Source of the DNA: a virus
Length of the DNA: 64,000 bases
Virus record (IMG/VR): IMGVR_UViG_3300034073_003340
Location: 1 to 64,000 of that record
Strand: one strand, 5' to 3'
The translations under genes and the position numbers were made by a program. The notes beneath the pieces are model-generated. The model was not told where the DNA came from. It did no database searches and was given only the letters and a program-made list of their open reading frames with translations. This document shows, piece after piece, positions 49,241-57,317 of this stretch; the stretch's first letter is position 1, and each line of letters begins with the position of its first letter.

Positions 49241-51636
49241 TAGAAGGAATGCTCGGCTATAGACTTTGTATTCTTGTTTCCTTCTTGTAGCAGACGATCC
49301 ATTCTATCGCTCATATTGCGGATCACCGCAATTTCCTCACGAACTGCTTCCAAATGTCTATCACTATTATCTTTGATTTGTTTTAGAAGACCAGTTGAAC
49401 GTTCGCTTGCTTCCATGATACGGTTTGTCATCTGATCGACCGTAAGAGAAGTTCTAGAACGCTGCCCAGTGGCGTCAGCAGGAGCAGCAACGTTACGTGA
49501 TCTAGACATGGGAGCACTTGACCCTGCGCGGGCTGCTCTGGGGCTCTGAGAAGCATCACTGCTACCAGTTAAGTTATCCCAATCATTATAGATAGCACCA
49601 CCAAGCCCGGTGAGACCGCCTAGGACAGCTCCAGGAATGGCACCTACACCGGCGAAAGCTGATCCGGCCAGTGCGCCGCTTCCTGCTCCACTTAAAATGC
49701 TAGTCAGATAGCTTGAACTACGTGATCCAAAGAATCCTTTTTCGTTGGCACCAGTCCCAGTAAAGCTTTCACCCTTACGACTTTGGATTTGCTCACCAGA
49801 AAGGTACATGCCGCCTATTCCGGCCGCAACACCGCCAGCAATACCTAGAGCTGGTGCTGCTACTCTAGCTAAACCGGCGAACCTACCAGCGCCTCCGGCC
49901 GCACCTGCTGCTCGACCAATACCACTAGCACCTCTACCCCCAGACCCTAGAACTGAACTAAGACCGCGGAACAATTTCAATGAACCAGCTGCGGCGGTCA
50001 AACCCCCAGAGAAAATAGCCAAACCACCTGCGACTGCGAGGGCGGCGGTACCTATAGAACCCATGGTGTTAGTTTGAAGAGATGCGCTCATTGCTGCTTC
50101 TTGTAGCTTTACGTTGAAAGCGTCCATACTAGGAAGGATATCATCTCTTAGCTTGGGACCCAACATATCAACCATTGGATTGAATACCGCGGTGACTCCA
50201 GAATCAATGGTTACCATTGCCTTATTGAATGATTCAGCAAGCTGTAGAGCTCCTGTCGCTGCTCTCTGTTCATTGTTTTGATTCTGATCTGATGCTCTGT
50301 TGAAATCCCCATCCGTATTGTTGCTTTGGGAAACAAAACGATTCTGCAGAACTGATTTTAAAGCGCCACTGAGTGGATTATTATCAAGCTGCGCTTGTTG
50401 GGCAAATTGGAGTTGGAGATCTTTATTCTTCGCTAGATTTGCTCCATTTTCCTTTAGAGCCCTTGCCACTTCCAACTGAACTTGATCCGAAGATGCGCCA
50501 TTTCTCAGCATACCTTCAGCAAGAGCCAACGCCTTTTGTAAATCAGGATTGACTGCCGCTAGTTCAGCGGCTGGCTTGTTGACAACTTGACCAAAAGTCA
50601 GCTGATCAGTAATTGCTTGAACGCCGACGTCACCAAAGTTGTTTTTAAAAATATCCCTTACAGCATTAGCAGCCTGAGCGTCAAAGCCCTTGGAGTCAGC
50701 TACCGCATTAAACTGATAATCTGCGGCTGCTAGCTTTTGGGCTTCAAGGGCTTCTTCCCTAGTCTTACCTAAGATATGAGCAGTGGTTTCACTGGTCTTT
50801 ACGAGGTTTAAGATGCCCGCCGCCATTTGCTCACTGGAGCGATTCTGACCCGCACCCTGAAGCCTCAAAATTTCAGCATATGTGGACGTGACTTCGGTAA
50901 TTTGGTCTGGCAACATTCCCATATAACCAGATGCTCTAGTCATCTCCAACAGAGACTTTCGCACGTCACCAAACTTGATAGCCCCAAGCTGACGAGCACC
51001 CTGCGTTCCATTGCTCATTGCTTCAACGAACTGTTTTACAGTCATGCCAGCGGCGGACGCTTGGCGTCCCATATCCTGCATTGACATGACCGAACCTTCG
51101 CCAGTTGCCATCAACTGTCTATAGAAGTCAATTCGTTCTGCACCAACAGAAAAGCTTTTTGCCACAAAAGCAGAAGCTGATGAGGCGACCGCCCCAAAAG
51201 AACTATTAGCCGCCGCTAATCTCTCTCCAAAAGTCTTGGTATTCTTACCGGCAGTATCCACAGCATCAGAAAATTCGTTTGCCTCTGATCCTGCTTTTCT
51301 AAGGATTTGATCCAAAATGGTATTACCATCCGTGGATCCTTGACGACGAGTCTTTTCCTCAGTGATTATGGTATTTCGTTTGGTAGTAGGAGATTGGACA
51401 GGACCAGTACCCGGCCTTGGAGCGCCTTTGCGCATTTCCTTGACCAACTCACTTATGATAGTTTTTCTATCCTGAGTTGTTGAATCACCTTTACCAATTG
51501 ATCCACTCATTTTGTTGAGGATCATTCTGATACGATAAAGCTCGTCACGGGAAAGCTGATCACCTTTGGTTCGCTCTAGGCGGTCACCAAGGTTTTCAAT
51601 GATCGTCTTGAGTTGTTCAAGGTCAAAATCAGCCAT
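49240..51636 (-). CDS. Tail tape measure protein
   Basis: 798 aa from ATG 51636 (MADFDLEQLKTIIENLG), preceded by GGGGAG; an upstream frame extension lacks a ribosome site. Long helical regions in the first 500 residues, then hydrophobic, Gly/Ala-rich segments (about 525-640: TAALAVAGGLAIFSGGLTAAAG, ALGIAGGVAAGIGGMYL, AGSGALAGSAFAGVGAIPGAVL) characteristic of tape measure proteins that insert in the host membrane. The C-terminal coiled coil ends the protein. T4 gp29 has 590 aa, so a somewhat longer tail is expected. Confidence 0.82.
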   Translation of the reverse strand: MADFDLEQLKTIIENLGDRLERTKGDQLSRDELYRIRMILNKMSGSIGKGDSTTQDRKTIISELVKEMRKGAPRPGTGPVQSPTTKRNTIITEEKTRRQGSTDGNTILDQILRKAGSEANEFSDAVDTAGKNTKTFGERLAAANSSFGAVASSASAFVAKSFSVGAERIDFYRQLMATGEGSVMSMQDMGRQASAAGMTVKQFVEAMSNGTQGARQLGAIKFGDVRKSLLEMTRASGYMGMLPDQITEVTSTYAEILRLQGAGQNRSSEQMAAGILNLVKTSETTAHILGKTREEALEAQKLAAADYQFNAVADSKGFDAQAANAVRDIFKNNFGDVGVQAITDQLTFGQVVNKPAAELAAVNPDLQKALALAEGMLRNGASSDQVQLEVARALKENGANLAKNKDLQLQFAQQAQLDNNPLSGALKSVLQNRFVSQSNNTDGDFNRASDQNQNNEQRAATGALQLAESFNKAMVTIDSGVTAVFNPMVDMLGPKLRDDILPSMDAFNVKLQEAAMSASLQTNTMGSIGTAALAVAGGLAIFSGGLTAAAGSLKLFRGLSSVLGSGGRGASGIGRAAGAAGGAGRFAGLARVAAPALGIAGGVAAGIGGMYLSGEQIQSRKGESFTGTGANEKGFFGSRSSSYLTSILSGAGSGALAGSAFAGVGAIPGAVLGGLTGLGGAIYNDWDNLTGSSDASQSPRAARAGSSAPMSRSRNVAAPADATGQRSRTSLTVDQMTNRIMEASERSTGLLKQIKDNSDRHLEAVREEIAVIRNMSDRMDRLLQEGNKNTKSIAEHSF

Positions 51637-51657
51637 ATGTCTCCCCGATCTTACATC

Positions 51658-51667
51658 ATTATTTAGT
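51658..51667 (-). promoter_or_regulatory. Late-type promoter box (CACTAAATAA)
   Basis: Minus-strand CACTAAATAA about 21 nt upstream of ATG 51636. Confidence 0.55.
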
Positions 51668-51726
51668 GACCTATTAACCGTGCGGTTAATCAACCGATAA
51701 GTAGACATATGACAGAGGAGACAAAA

Positions 51727-52587
51727 ATGTCCGACAATCCATTAGCAGCATATTTTCGTGGGGCAGACGTCCACCAGATGCTACCAACTCAAGGTCAGTT
51801 CTTTGATGAAAATGAAATTGAACTGGCTATCAACGGAGAAGTGGCAGTTCTACCAATGACTGCTGCTGATGAAATTATCCTAAAGAACCCTGATGCTCTA
51901 CTAAATGGTGATGCGTTGGAGCGACTCTTTAAAAGTTGTGTTCCTGCCATCAAGGCTCCTCGAAAGATTAGCGTTCCTGATATGGACGTCTTGCTACTAG
52001 CTATCAAATTAGCCAGTTATGGCGATACGTTGGAAATATCCACTACTTGTCCTAATTGTAAGACTGAATCTTCTTTTGAAACTAGCATCAGAGGAATCTT
52101 GTCAGATATAACCCTAGTCAAAGATGAAGATACCTTGGTCCGTATTGATGATGACATGGTAGTGTATTTGAAGCCCTATGATTTTGAAAGCAAGACCAAG
52201 CTGGACTTAGCAGCATTTGAAGAAGCCAAACTTCTCCAACACCTATTGAGCATGGATGCTGATGATGAAGAGAAGGCCAAACTCTTCAATGAGTCATTTG
52301 AAAAAATCGCAGAACTCAATCTGGATCTTTTGAGTCATTGTATAAGACACATTCAAATTCCCAATAAGGCTGATGCCGGTAAGACTATCATGGTGTCAGA
52401 TCAAAAACATATCAGGGAATTTATTCGTAACGCTGACAAGAATAAAATCAAAAAGATCAATGAAAAGCTGGCCCATCTGAGCAAAAGTGGAGTCAATCGC
52501 GATATTGACGTTCAATGCTCAAATGAAGAATGTAAGCACGAATGGACAACTCAAATGACGTTCGATGCTGCCCATTTTTTCGCCTAA
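51727..52587 (+). CDS. 26: Baseplate hub assembly protein, gp26-like
   Basis: 286 aa from ATG 51727 behind GAGGAG. The N-terminal region (LPTQGQFFDENEIELAINGEVAVLPMTAADEIIL) matches the T4 baseplate gp26 family start (LPSRG...VRPMTTADE). Two Cys pairs (TTCPNCKTES at about 115 and VQCSNEECKHEW near the end) suggest bound zinc. Divergent from the tape measure gene, its usual partner region. The next small ORF overlaps or follows its stop. Confidence 0.7.
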   Translation: MSDNPLAAYFRGADVHQMLPTQGQFFDENEIELAINGEVAVLPMTAADEIILKNPDALLNGDALERLFKSCVPAIKAPRKISVPDMDVLLLAIKLASYGDTLEISTTCPNCKTESSFETSIRGILSDITLVKDEDTLVRIDDDMVVYLKPYDFESKTKLDLAAFEEAKLLQHLLSMDADDEEKAKLFNESFEKIAELNLDLLSHCIRHIQIPNKADAGKTIMVSDQKHIREFIRNADKNKIKKINEKLAHLSKSGVNRDIDVQCSNEECKHEWTTQMTFDAAHFFA

Positions 52588-52619
52588 GGCTCTTGGGAAC
52601 TCCACCTGAAGATGTTCCA

Positions 52620-52811
52620 ATGATTCTTCAGGAATATGTAGACGACGCAAGAGCCTTAGAAAATCAGCTTATACAGATTGCGTTTTATATGAGAGGTGGT
52701 TGCCCTCTTGATCAAGCTTATAAGCTAACGAATCGTCAGAGAAAGAACACTCTGAAGTTCATTGAAGAAAATATCGAGAGAACAAACAAGACCGGGGTCA
52801 TGATGCACTAA
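52620..52811 (+). CDS. Small protein coupled to gp26-like gene
   Basis: The frame is open from 52542, overlapping the gp26-like end in another frame. The most likely start is ATG 52620 (MILQEYVDDARALENQLIQI), giving 63 aa, although a TTG at 52592 after TAAGG is possible. The protein is helical and charged. In related phages a short hub-assembly gene (gp51 type) sits here; that name is only suggested by position. Convergent with RNase HI, overlapping its end by 4 nt. Confidence 0.5.
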   Translation: MILQEYVDDARALENQLIQIAFYMRGGCPLDQAYKLTNRQRKNTLKFIEENIERTNKTGVMMH

Positions 52812-53188
52812 AGAGTTCCATGCTCTAGAAAAATTCCGGCCAGATTGGAGTCACGACGAACATGACAAAGCTCAAGATCAAGACCCTGAGAGACCTCCTT
52901 GAATTGTTTGAACAAGTCGATAAGCAATTGGTTATTGATCTTCCAAAGACCAGAAGCTTGATTGATGACCAATTGACTGTCACCAAAAATGACAGCCTTT
53001 TGGATGCCATTGTCTTTGGCCCAAATAACCGCCCAGACCAAAGCTGACCATTCAGCGATATTATTGGTTCCCTGACCCAGGTCCTTCATCGTAAGGGCTT
53101 GAGGCTTTTCCCCATCCCTGCATATAACAATACAGCTAGACATCTTTCCTGGGTTTGGGGAACAACCACCATCAAAATATATGTTCAT
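52808..53188 (-). CDS. rnhA: RNase HI-like nuclease
   Basis: 126 aa, a compact RNase HI. It cuts RNA in RNA-DNA hybrids and can remove primers. Active-site residues are in order: D6 (IYFDGGCSPNPG), E46 (NNIAEWSAL), D70 (FGDSQLV) and D113 (HVRRDSNLAG). T4 RNase H is an unrelated FEN-type enzyme, so this gene has a different origin. A TTGACA-N17-CTAAAT promoter ends 7 nt before the ATG. Confidence 0.9.
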   Translation of the reverse strand: MNIYFDGGCSPNPGKMSSCIVICRDGEKPQALTMKDLGQGTNNIAEWSALVWAVIWAKDNGIQKAVIFGDSQLVINQASGLWKINNQLLIDLFKQFKEVSQGLDLELCHVRRDSNLAGIFLEHGTL

Positions 53189-53194
53189 TCACCA

Positions 53195-53223
53195 ATTTAG
53201 CTTATCTGAATCCTCGGTGTCAA
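53195..53223 (-). promoter_or_regulatory. Sigma70-like promoter TTGACA-N17-CTAAAT
   Basis: On the minus strand TTGACA is at 53218-53223 and CTAAAT at 53195-53200, just upstream of the RNase HI ATG at 53188. Confidence 0.5.
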
Positions 53224-53224
53224 T

Positions 53225-54240
53225 CAGTCGCAGATATTCCAAACCTCTTTGGGCTATTAGCCCATAACGTTCACCTCGAACTTACGTTCGAGGACTAAGG
53301 TGTTTCATTTAGCTTTCTTCGCTTACGCTCATTCGCTAATTCAACACCTTAGTGAGGACATTGTTCAATGCTGTTCTGAAAAACTAGATTTATCATCAAT
53401 CAACATCACCAATTGCCAGAACTTTAACGACATATCAATTACTCAGGACGAATTAATTGATAACAAGTAACTGAGCTTTCTGGCATGCCAGAAAGTGAAG
53501 TAGGACTTGCGTTGCGAAGCTAGCAAGGCCTCTTAACCTTAATGGATAATCGATCAATTCATTCAGTCACACTGACTTCCCCCGTCTCCGGGAGAAGTTC
53601 AAAAAATGAATGAAATCTACAATTTTAGGGATTCACACAATATGACTGGCGTGGACAGTTCAGAGGATCCTAGGTCTGCCATTATATCCTGCACCTTTTC
53701 AGTGCTCACTGCCGCTTCTGTGTAATCGGTCTCCAGCTGGAGTACCTTTCCACACAGGACGGTCGGTAGTTCGTTACGCTACCACTCAACATCTCCATTG
53801 CTCACGCCAGCGGCTCCGGAGACTTGCTCGTTTCTTTTCAAAACGAGTCTAGTCTTTGACTAGGGCGTCCCACTCTTTGGAGAGCGAGGGACCTGCCTAG
53901 ATTTCCAGGACGTTGCCGAAGCCATCTCCAGATCCATTCTAGATCCGTTGAAGTTCCTCTGGGGTTTAGCACGTAGCCACTTTCCCAGCCCATGGTCGCC
54001 GCCCAATACAGCGCTCTCCGGGGGTTCGAGGGCATGATCTGCGCCTCCACTGCCTTATCTTTCTCACACTTCAGCTTCCAAAAACTGATAAATAAGTATG
54101 TAAAGGACGGGTATGTTATTGGGTGTGTTTTTAGCTCAATAATAAATTACAAGGTGTCGTGGTAGTCCCAGGTGACCGTTCTTAGTGTATGGGCCCCGGT
54201 TGGAACTTCTAGTTCCTCCGGGGCTCTTTGTTTTTGTTTT
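53225..54240 (+). ncRNA. Second long structured non-coding region ending in a terminator
   Basis: About 1 kb without a convincing gene but with many stems: CCTCGAAC/GTTCGAGG (53274-53293, TTAC loop), ACTAAGGTGTT/AACACCTTAGT (53294-53304 with 53343-53353), the 20-bp palindrome CTTTCTGGCATGCCAGAAAG (53476-53495), CTCGTTT/AAACGAG (53827-53847) and CTAGTC-TTT-GACTAG (53849-53863). The intrinsic terminator at its right end works on the plus strand and has no other plus-strand gene to serve, so a plus-strand RNA is inferred. No promoter was found. A minus-strand ORF (53838-54035) lies within it. Relation to the RNA at 15.6-16.4 kb is not evident. Confidence 0.5.
54193..54240 (+). terminator. Orphan intrinsic terminator
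   Basis: GCCCCGG pairs with CCGGGGC, enclosing GGAACT/AGTTCC, and TCTTTGTTTTTGTTTT follows. It is strong and oriented plus, with only the non-coding region upstream. Confidence 0.88.
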
Positions 54241-54285
54241 GTGTTCAAGAGCTATAAAGTAGAATCTGTAACTATCCTCTTGTGG

Positions 54286-54297
54286 GATATTTAGTAC
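54286..54297 (-). promoter_or_regulatory. Late-type promoter box pointing into the non-coding region
   Basis: Minus-strand GTACTAAATATC, with no minus-strand gene until RNase HI about 1.1 kb away. It leaves open minus-strand transcription of the region. Confidence 0.4.
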
Positions 54298-54368
54298 ACA
54301 GATCAGACCGTTTCTACGGCCTCGATTCAGCTACATCTGATAATCGATCTGAGGAGAATGTTGGTCTC

Positions 54369-55163
54369 TCATTCAAAACATCTCCTATTCGTATTCATCA
54401 TAATAGATGTTTTGATCATAGGAGCATTCGTATACTCTAGATAGTATGGTACCTGGCTATGCTTTATGTCAACAAACCAGGATTCTTTTTCTTCATTGGA
54501 TTGATAATGGAGTATAGCCATATTCCAGCGACGATCAGACGCTAGATCATATCCATCAACTTTTACCGGTGTTTTACTATATGGTGTATAGATATGGGTT
54601 TGATCTAGATCACTGAGATACTCAATTCTCGATAGTGCCATTCTGGGCATCTGGAGACAGCTTCGGTGATTTAAATCACACTCTCCCAATAGGTTGATTG
54701 GCTTAGAAAGTTTGTCTTTTTTCATGAACTTGGAGGCCTGGATTCTATAGAAATCCAAGAATACTCTCGCCATGCTCTTTCTAATCTGAGGGTCAATCCT
54801 GGTCTCTTTAGCAGCCAGGTTAAGAGTGTATAAAATACTCTCATTCAGAAACCGCTGGCCCAGAACGTTTCTACCTAGCAACATCCTCCGGTGTGGTTCC
54901 AAATGTTCAGGTAGAGAGATATCTTCAGATGCGTTTAAAAATGGAGTAATGGACGTTCCATACTCAGCCAAAGTTTCCCAAAGTCTTGTCCAATCCTTAT
55001 GAAGAGAAAGCAAAACAGTAGGATTGGTTCGAACTTTGGAACTCAGCCCAGATACTAAATGATTGTGATAGTAGAGTTCCTCTTTTATGAACCCTTTGAA
55101 GCAAGTCTTGTCAGCAAAAGCTAGATTAATCATAATTCTCAAATCACGAAATTTAGCGTTCAC
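54369..55163 (-). CDS. Unknown protein, 264 aa, GTG start
   Basis: I place the start at GTG 55163, 6 nt after AAGGAG; an ATG at 55196 in the same frame would put that site inside the gene. The protein is basic and helical (FRDLRIMINLAFADKTCFKGFI, RMLLGRNVLGQRFLNESILYTLNLAAKE) and ends in a beta-rich part (SWFVDIKHSQVPYYLEYT). No family recognised. Downstream lies the second non-coding region. Confidence 0.6.
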   Translation of the reverse strand: MNAKFRDLRIMINLAFADKTCFKGFIKEELYYHNHLVSGLSSKVRTNPTVLLSLHKDWTRLWETLAEYGTSITPFLNASEDISLPEHLEPHRRMLLGRNVLGQRFLNESILYTLNLAAKETRIDPQIRKSMARVFLDFYRIQASKFMKKDKLSKPINLLGECDLNHRSCLQMPRMALSRIEYLSDLDQTHIYTPYSKTPVKVDGYDLASDRRWNMAILHYQSNEEKESWFVDIKHSQVPYYLEYTNAPMIKTSIMMNTNRRCFE

Positions 55164-55261
55164 ATTCAACTCCTTTCTGATATCAACATGCGGCAATCAG
55201 GGTTACCTTGTCTATATTCTGGTGTTAATAAATACCTACATAATTGGAAAAAGGATACTTC

Positions 55262-55801
55262 ATGACTAGCCGACAAAAATCCAAAGGTAACGCCTGGGAA
55301 AACGAAATTTGTAAGTTCTTTGGAGAAACCCTGGGAGGTAACTTTCAGCGAGTCCCAAACTCAGGAGCATACATCGGTGGTAAGAACGTATACAGAAAAG
55401 ATCAATTATCTGAGGGACAGGCGCGAGCTGCCAAAGGGGATATCATCCCACCGGATGATCTACCAAAATTGAATATCGAAGCCAAGAACTATGGTGATAT
55501 TGCGTTCCATCAGATTCTTGACGGATGCTGTAAGCAACTTGACACCTGGATTGATCAAACTGAGGAACCAGCAGATCCTGGTGATTTCTCTATGACCATT
55601 TTTAAGATCACCCGCAGGGGAAGTTGGGTCGCTTTCAAATCAGAGAATCTGGCTAATTTTGATATGACTGGCTTGTCTTATGTTACGTATCGAAAAGGCT
55701 TTGGATCTGAAAATGCCTGTGATTATATCATTGTCAGTCACGTCCCATTTTTCACCCAAAACAAGTTGGCAGTGAGAAAATTAGGTGGCGCTGAAAATTG
55801 A
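55262..55801 (+). CDS. PD-(D/E)XK-type nuclease or resolvase candidate
   Basis: 179 aa from ATG 55262 behind AAGGA. SRQKSKGNAWENEICKFFGETL and FQRVPNSGAYIGGKN are followed by KGDIIPPDDLPKLNIEAKNYGDI, which supplies Asp and E-x-K of a PD-(D/E)XK core in the layout of archaeal-type Holliday junction resolvases. The Glu in WENEICKFF is a further likely metal ligand. A TAAATA box lies upstream (near 55228). It could act in recombination with gp46/47; the substrate is inferred. Confidence 0.65.
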   Translation: MTSRQKSKGNAWENEICKFFGETLGGNFQRVPNSGAYIGGKNVYRKDQLSEGQARAAKGDIIPPDDLPKLNIEAKNYGDIAFHQILDGCCKQLDTWIDQTEEPADPGDFSMTIFKITRRGSWVAFKSENLANFDMTGLSYVTYRKGFGSENACDYIIVSHVPFFTQNKLAVRKLGGAEN

Positions 55802-55822
55802 CCTTTGGTCACCATTTATAGC

Positions 55823-55860
55823 ATAAAGAAAGCCGGGATAGTTTTCCGGCTTTCTTTATG
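55823..55860 (+). terminator. Intrinsic terminator, 14-bp stem
   Basis: ATAAAGAAAGCCGG pairs with CCGGCTTTCTTTAT with a 9-nt loop, 22 nt after the nuclease gene and 9 nt before the next ATG. Confidence 0.75.
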
Positions 55861-55868
55861 GAGTAACA

Positions 55869-56219
55869 ATGAGTAAACTGAGCCTCAAGCAGCTTGAACG
55901 CAAGCACCTTCCATATGGAAAGTTCAAATTCATCGTTCTCTTGAAAAGAGAATCCCGTCGCATATGGCGTTGCTCTAGCAACGCATCAATGGTTGAGCAA
56001 ATGCGTGGATTTCTGAGAACCACCGTCAACGGATCTTTTAAATTGGTTCATGAATACAATTACAAAGGCCGTAGGGTATATACTCATCTATATCTGACTG
56101 AGCCAATGGATCTAGCCATGCTCAAGCTAGTTCATGGTGATAGGCTTTTTAAGATTTACAAGGTAAAACTGGTTCAGCCTCACGAATCACCTTTAGGTGA
56201 TGGTCAAACTGAATCCTGA
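55869..56219 (+). CDS. Unknown basic protein, 116 aa
   Basis: Basic, with LSLKQLERKHLPYGKFKFIVLL and a C-terminal LYLTEPMDLAMLKLVHGDRLFKIYK that resembles the endings of several small genes to its right. GGAG precedes the ATG. Its last 71 bases overlap the converging gene. Confidence 0.6.
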   Translation: MSKLSLKQLERKHLPYGKFKFIVLLKRESRRIWRCSSNASMVEQMRGFLRTTVNGSFKLVHEYNYKGRRVYTHLYLTEPMDLAMLKLVHGDRLFKIYKVKLVQPHESPLGDGQTES

Positions 56220-56394
56220 CCACAAAGACGTCTTGGAGCTCGTTTGTATAAAACGAGTCCCCTATGATTTCATATTCACCAACAAATCTACCAGCGAACC
56301 AGTCATCGACTTGTTTGGCTTTGTCTTTGTGGATAAACTGTGCTTGGTAACGCCACTTATTGAAAAATTTACTCGTCGTCTTTTGAAATCTCAT
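56149..56394 (-). CDS. Unknown small protein, 81 aa
   Basis: MRFQKTTSKFFNKWRYQAQF at the start and an acidic-basic beta-rich end. It overlaps the previous plus-strand gene tail to tail by 71 nt and the upstream minus-strand gene by 26 nt. Its real status is less certain because of the overlaps. Confidence 0.5.
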   Translation of the reverse strand: MRFQKTTSKFFNKWRYQAQFIHKDKAKQVDDWFAGRFVGEYEIIGDSFYTNELQDVFVVRIQFDHHLKVIREAEPVLPCKS

Positions 56395-56725
56395 CAGGAT
56401 CGTCCGTATGCTGCTCTACCCGGTCGAACAGCGTTTTGAATGCTTCATGATCCTGAAGTTTCCACATCAACAAAGTTCCAGAGTTCTGTAGATACAGCTC
56501 AACTTCGTTTGTGGCTGGATGATTCTGGAGTTTCCAATCAACATCCTCTTCTCCGACTTCTCGCCGTAGTCGCTTTTCCAGCCGACTTTTTTGCGAAATA
56601 GCAGTGATCACATCATTTGTTTTGGCGAGAACAGCCCGGATTTTGAAACCAGTGAAAATCGTCGAGGGGTCCCAGTCCGCATCATAGCGGTTGACCTTGC
56701 GAATCTCAAGCTTGTTGCTGCTCAT
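56369..56725 (-). CDS. Unknown protein, 118 aa
   Basis: Starts MSSNKLEIRKVNRYDADWDP and contains EVELYLQNSGTLLMWKLQDHEAF near the end, comparable to the F-x-F-x-N-x-x-D-A-L-x-F-K-L endings of its neighbours. GGAG precedes the ATG, and a TTGACT hexamer and a TTAAATA box both lie upstream. Function unknown. Confidence 0.6.
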   Translation of the reverse strand: MSSNKLEIRKVNRYDADWDPSTIFTGFKIRAVLAKTNDVITAISQKSRLEKRLRREVGEEDVDWKLQNHPATNEVELYLQNSGTLLMWKLQDHEAFKTLFDRVEQHTDDPDEISKDDE

Positions 56726-56787
56726 TGCTTACTCCATATTTAACCATCGGGAAATGGCATAACACAGACAGCTATAGAGTCAACCAA

Positions 56788-57102
56788 TTAGGTCCAAACT
56801 AATTTGAACATTAAAGCGTGATCAGGGTTTTTAAAGAAGATCTTCATATGTGTTTGTCTATTTGTAAAATGAGGTTCAAGATATGGGTCTATATCGCCGT
56901 ATGGAATCCATGCCCAATTGTAATGAAATTGGGTTATTGCCGCGATAGCTTCGTCTTCAGTCCACCATATCATGGTATCACCGGGTCCAGCTATACTCTC
57001 AAGGCAACTTTTTATCTCATTACTCATATAGCATCTGGACTGAGTTTTAGACCAGACACTAGCAGACTGTAGAGGAAGTATAATGCTCTTGATTACAGCC
57101 AT
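56788..57102 (-). CDS. Small protein of the DALxFKL group, 104 aa
   Basis: Ends KIFFKNPDHALMFKLVWT. The N-terminal half is of mixed character with SCLESIAGPGDTMIWWTEDE in the middle. The start overlaps the preceding gene. The ending is shared with the next entry and, loosely, with two further neighbours. Confidence 0.6.
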   Translation of the reverse strand: MAVIKSIILPLQSASVWSKTQSRCYMSNEIKSCLESIAGPGDTMIWWTEDEAIAAITQFHYNWAWIPYGDIDPYLEPHFTNRQTHMKIFFKNPDHALMFKLVWT

Positions 57103-57317
57103 GTGAGTTTGAACCTCAACGCATCACTTATGTTCTTAAAAGAAAAGATTGTTGAAAACGCGTCTGGATTCGCTGTCCAAGACCATTCCTTTTCATTCAA
57201 GTTATCCAACAACCACTTATGGCAATCTGGGGTTATTTGTATTCTCTCCCAGATATCGTATGATACACCTTGTCTGCCATCAGCATGTGGTGCTACTTCA
57301 ATGTTGATGTGGATCAT
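57093..57317 (-). CDS. Small protein of the DALxFKL group, 74 aa
   Basis: Ends [19 protein letters not shown], clearly related to the end of the gene at 56788. [20 protein letters not shown] is a helix before it. The start overlaps the radical-SAM gene's end, so it belongs to the gp47-gp46 operon. Function unknown. Confidence 0.65.
   Translation of the reverse strand: MIHINIEVAPHADGRQGVSYDIWERIQITPDCHKWLLDNLNEKEWSWTANPDAFSTIFSFKNISDALRFKLTWL

Noticed and set aside
53840-53870. Group I intron R-like motif (TCAAAGACTAGAC on minus) in the second non-coding region
   Set aside because: No matching P, Q or S elements were found, and the GACTAG forms its own hairpin with CTAGTC.
53838-54035. Minus-strand ORF (65 aa, MPSNPRRALYWAATMGWESG...) with GGAGG upstream
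   Set aside because: The ribosome site is good, but the frame lies inside the structured region, ends within its hairpins and has no recognisable family. Left as a possibility.
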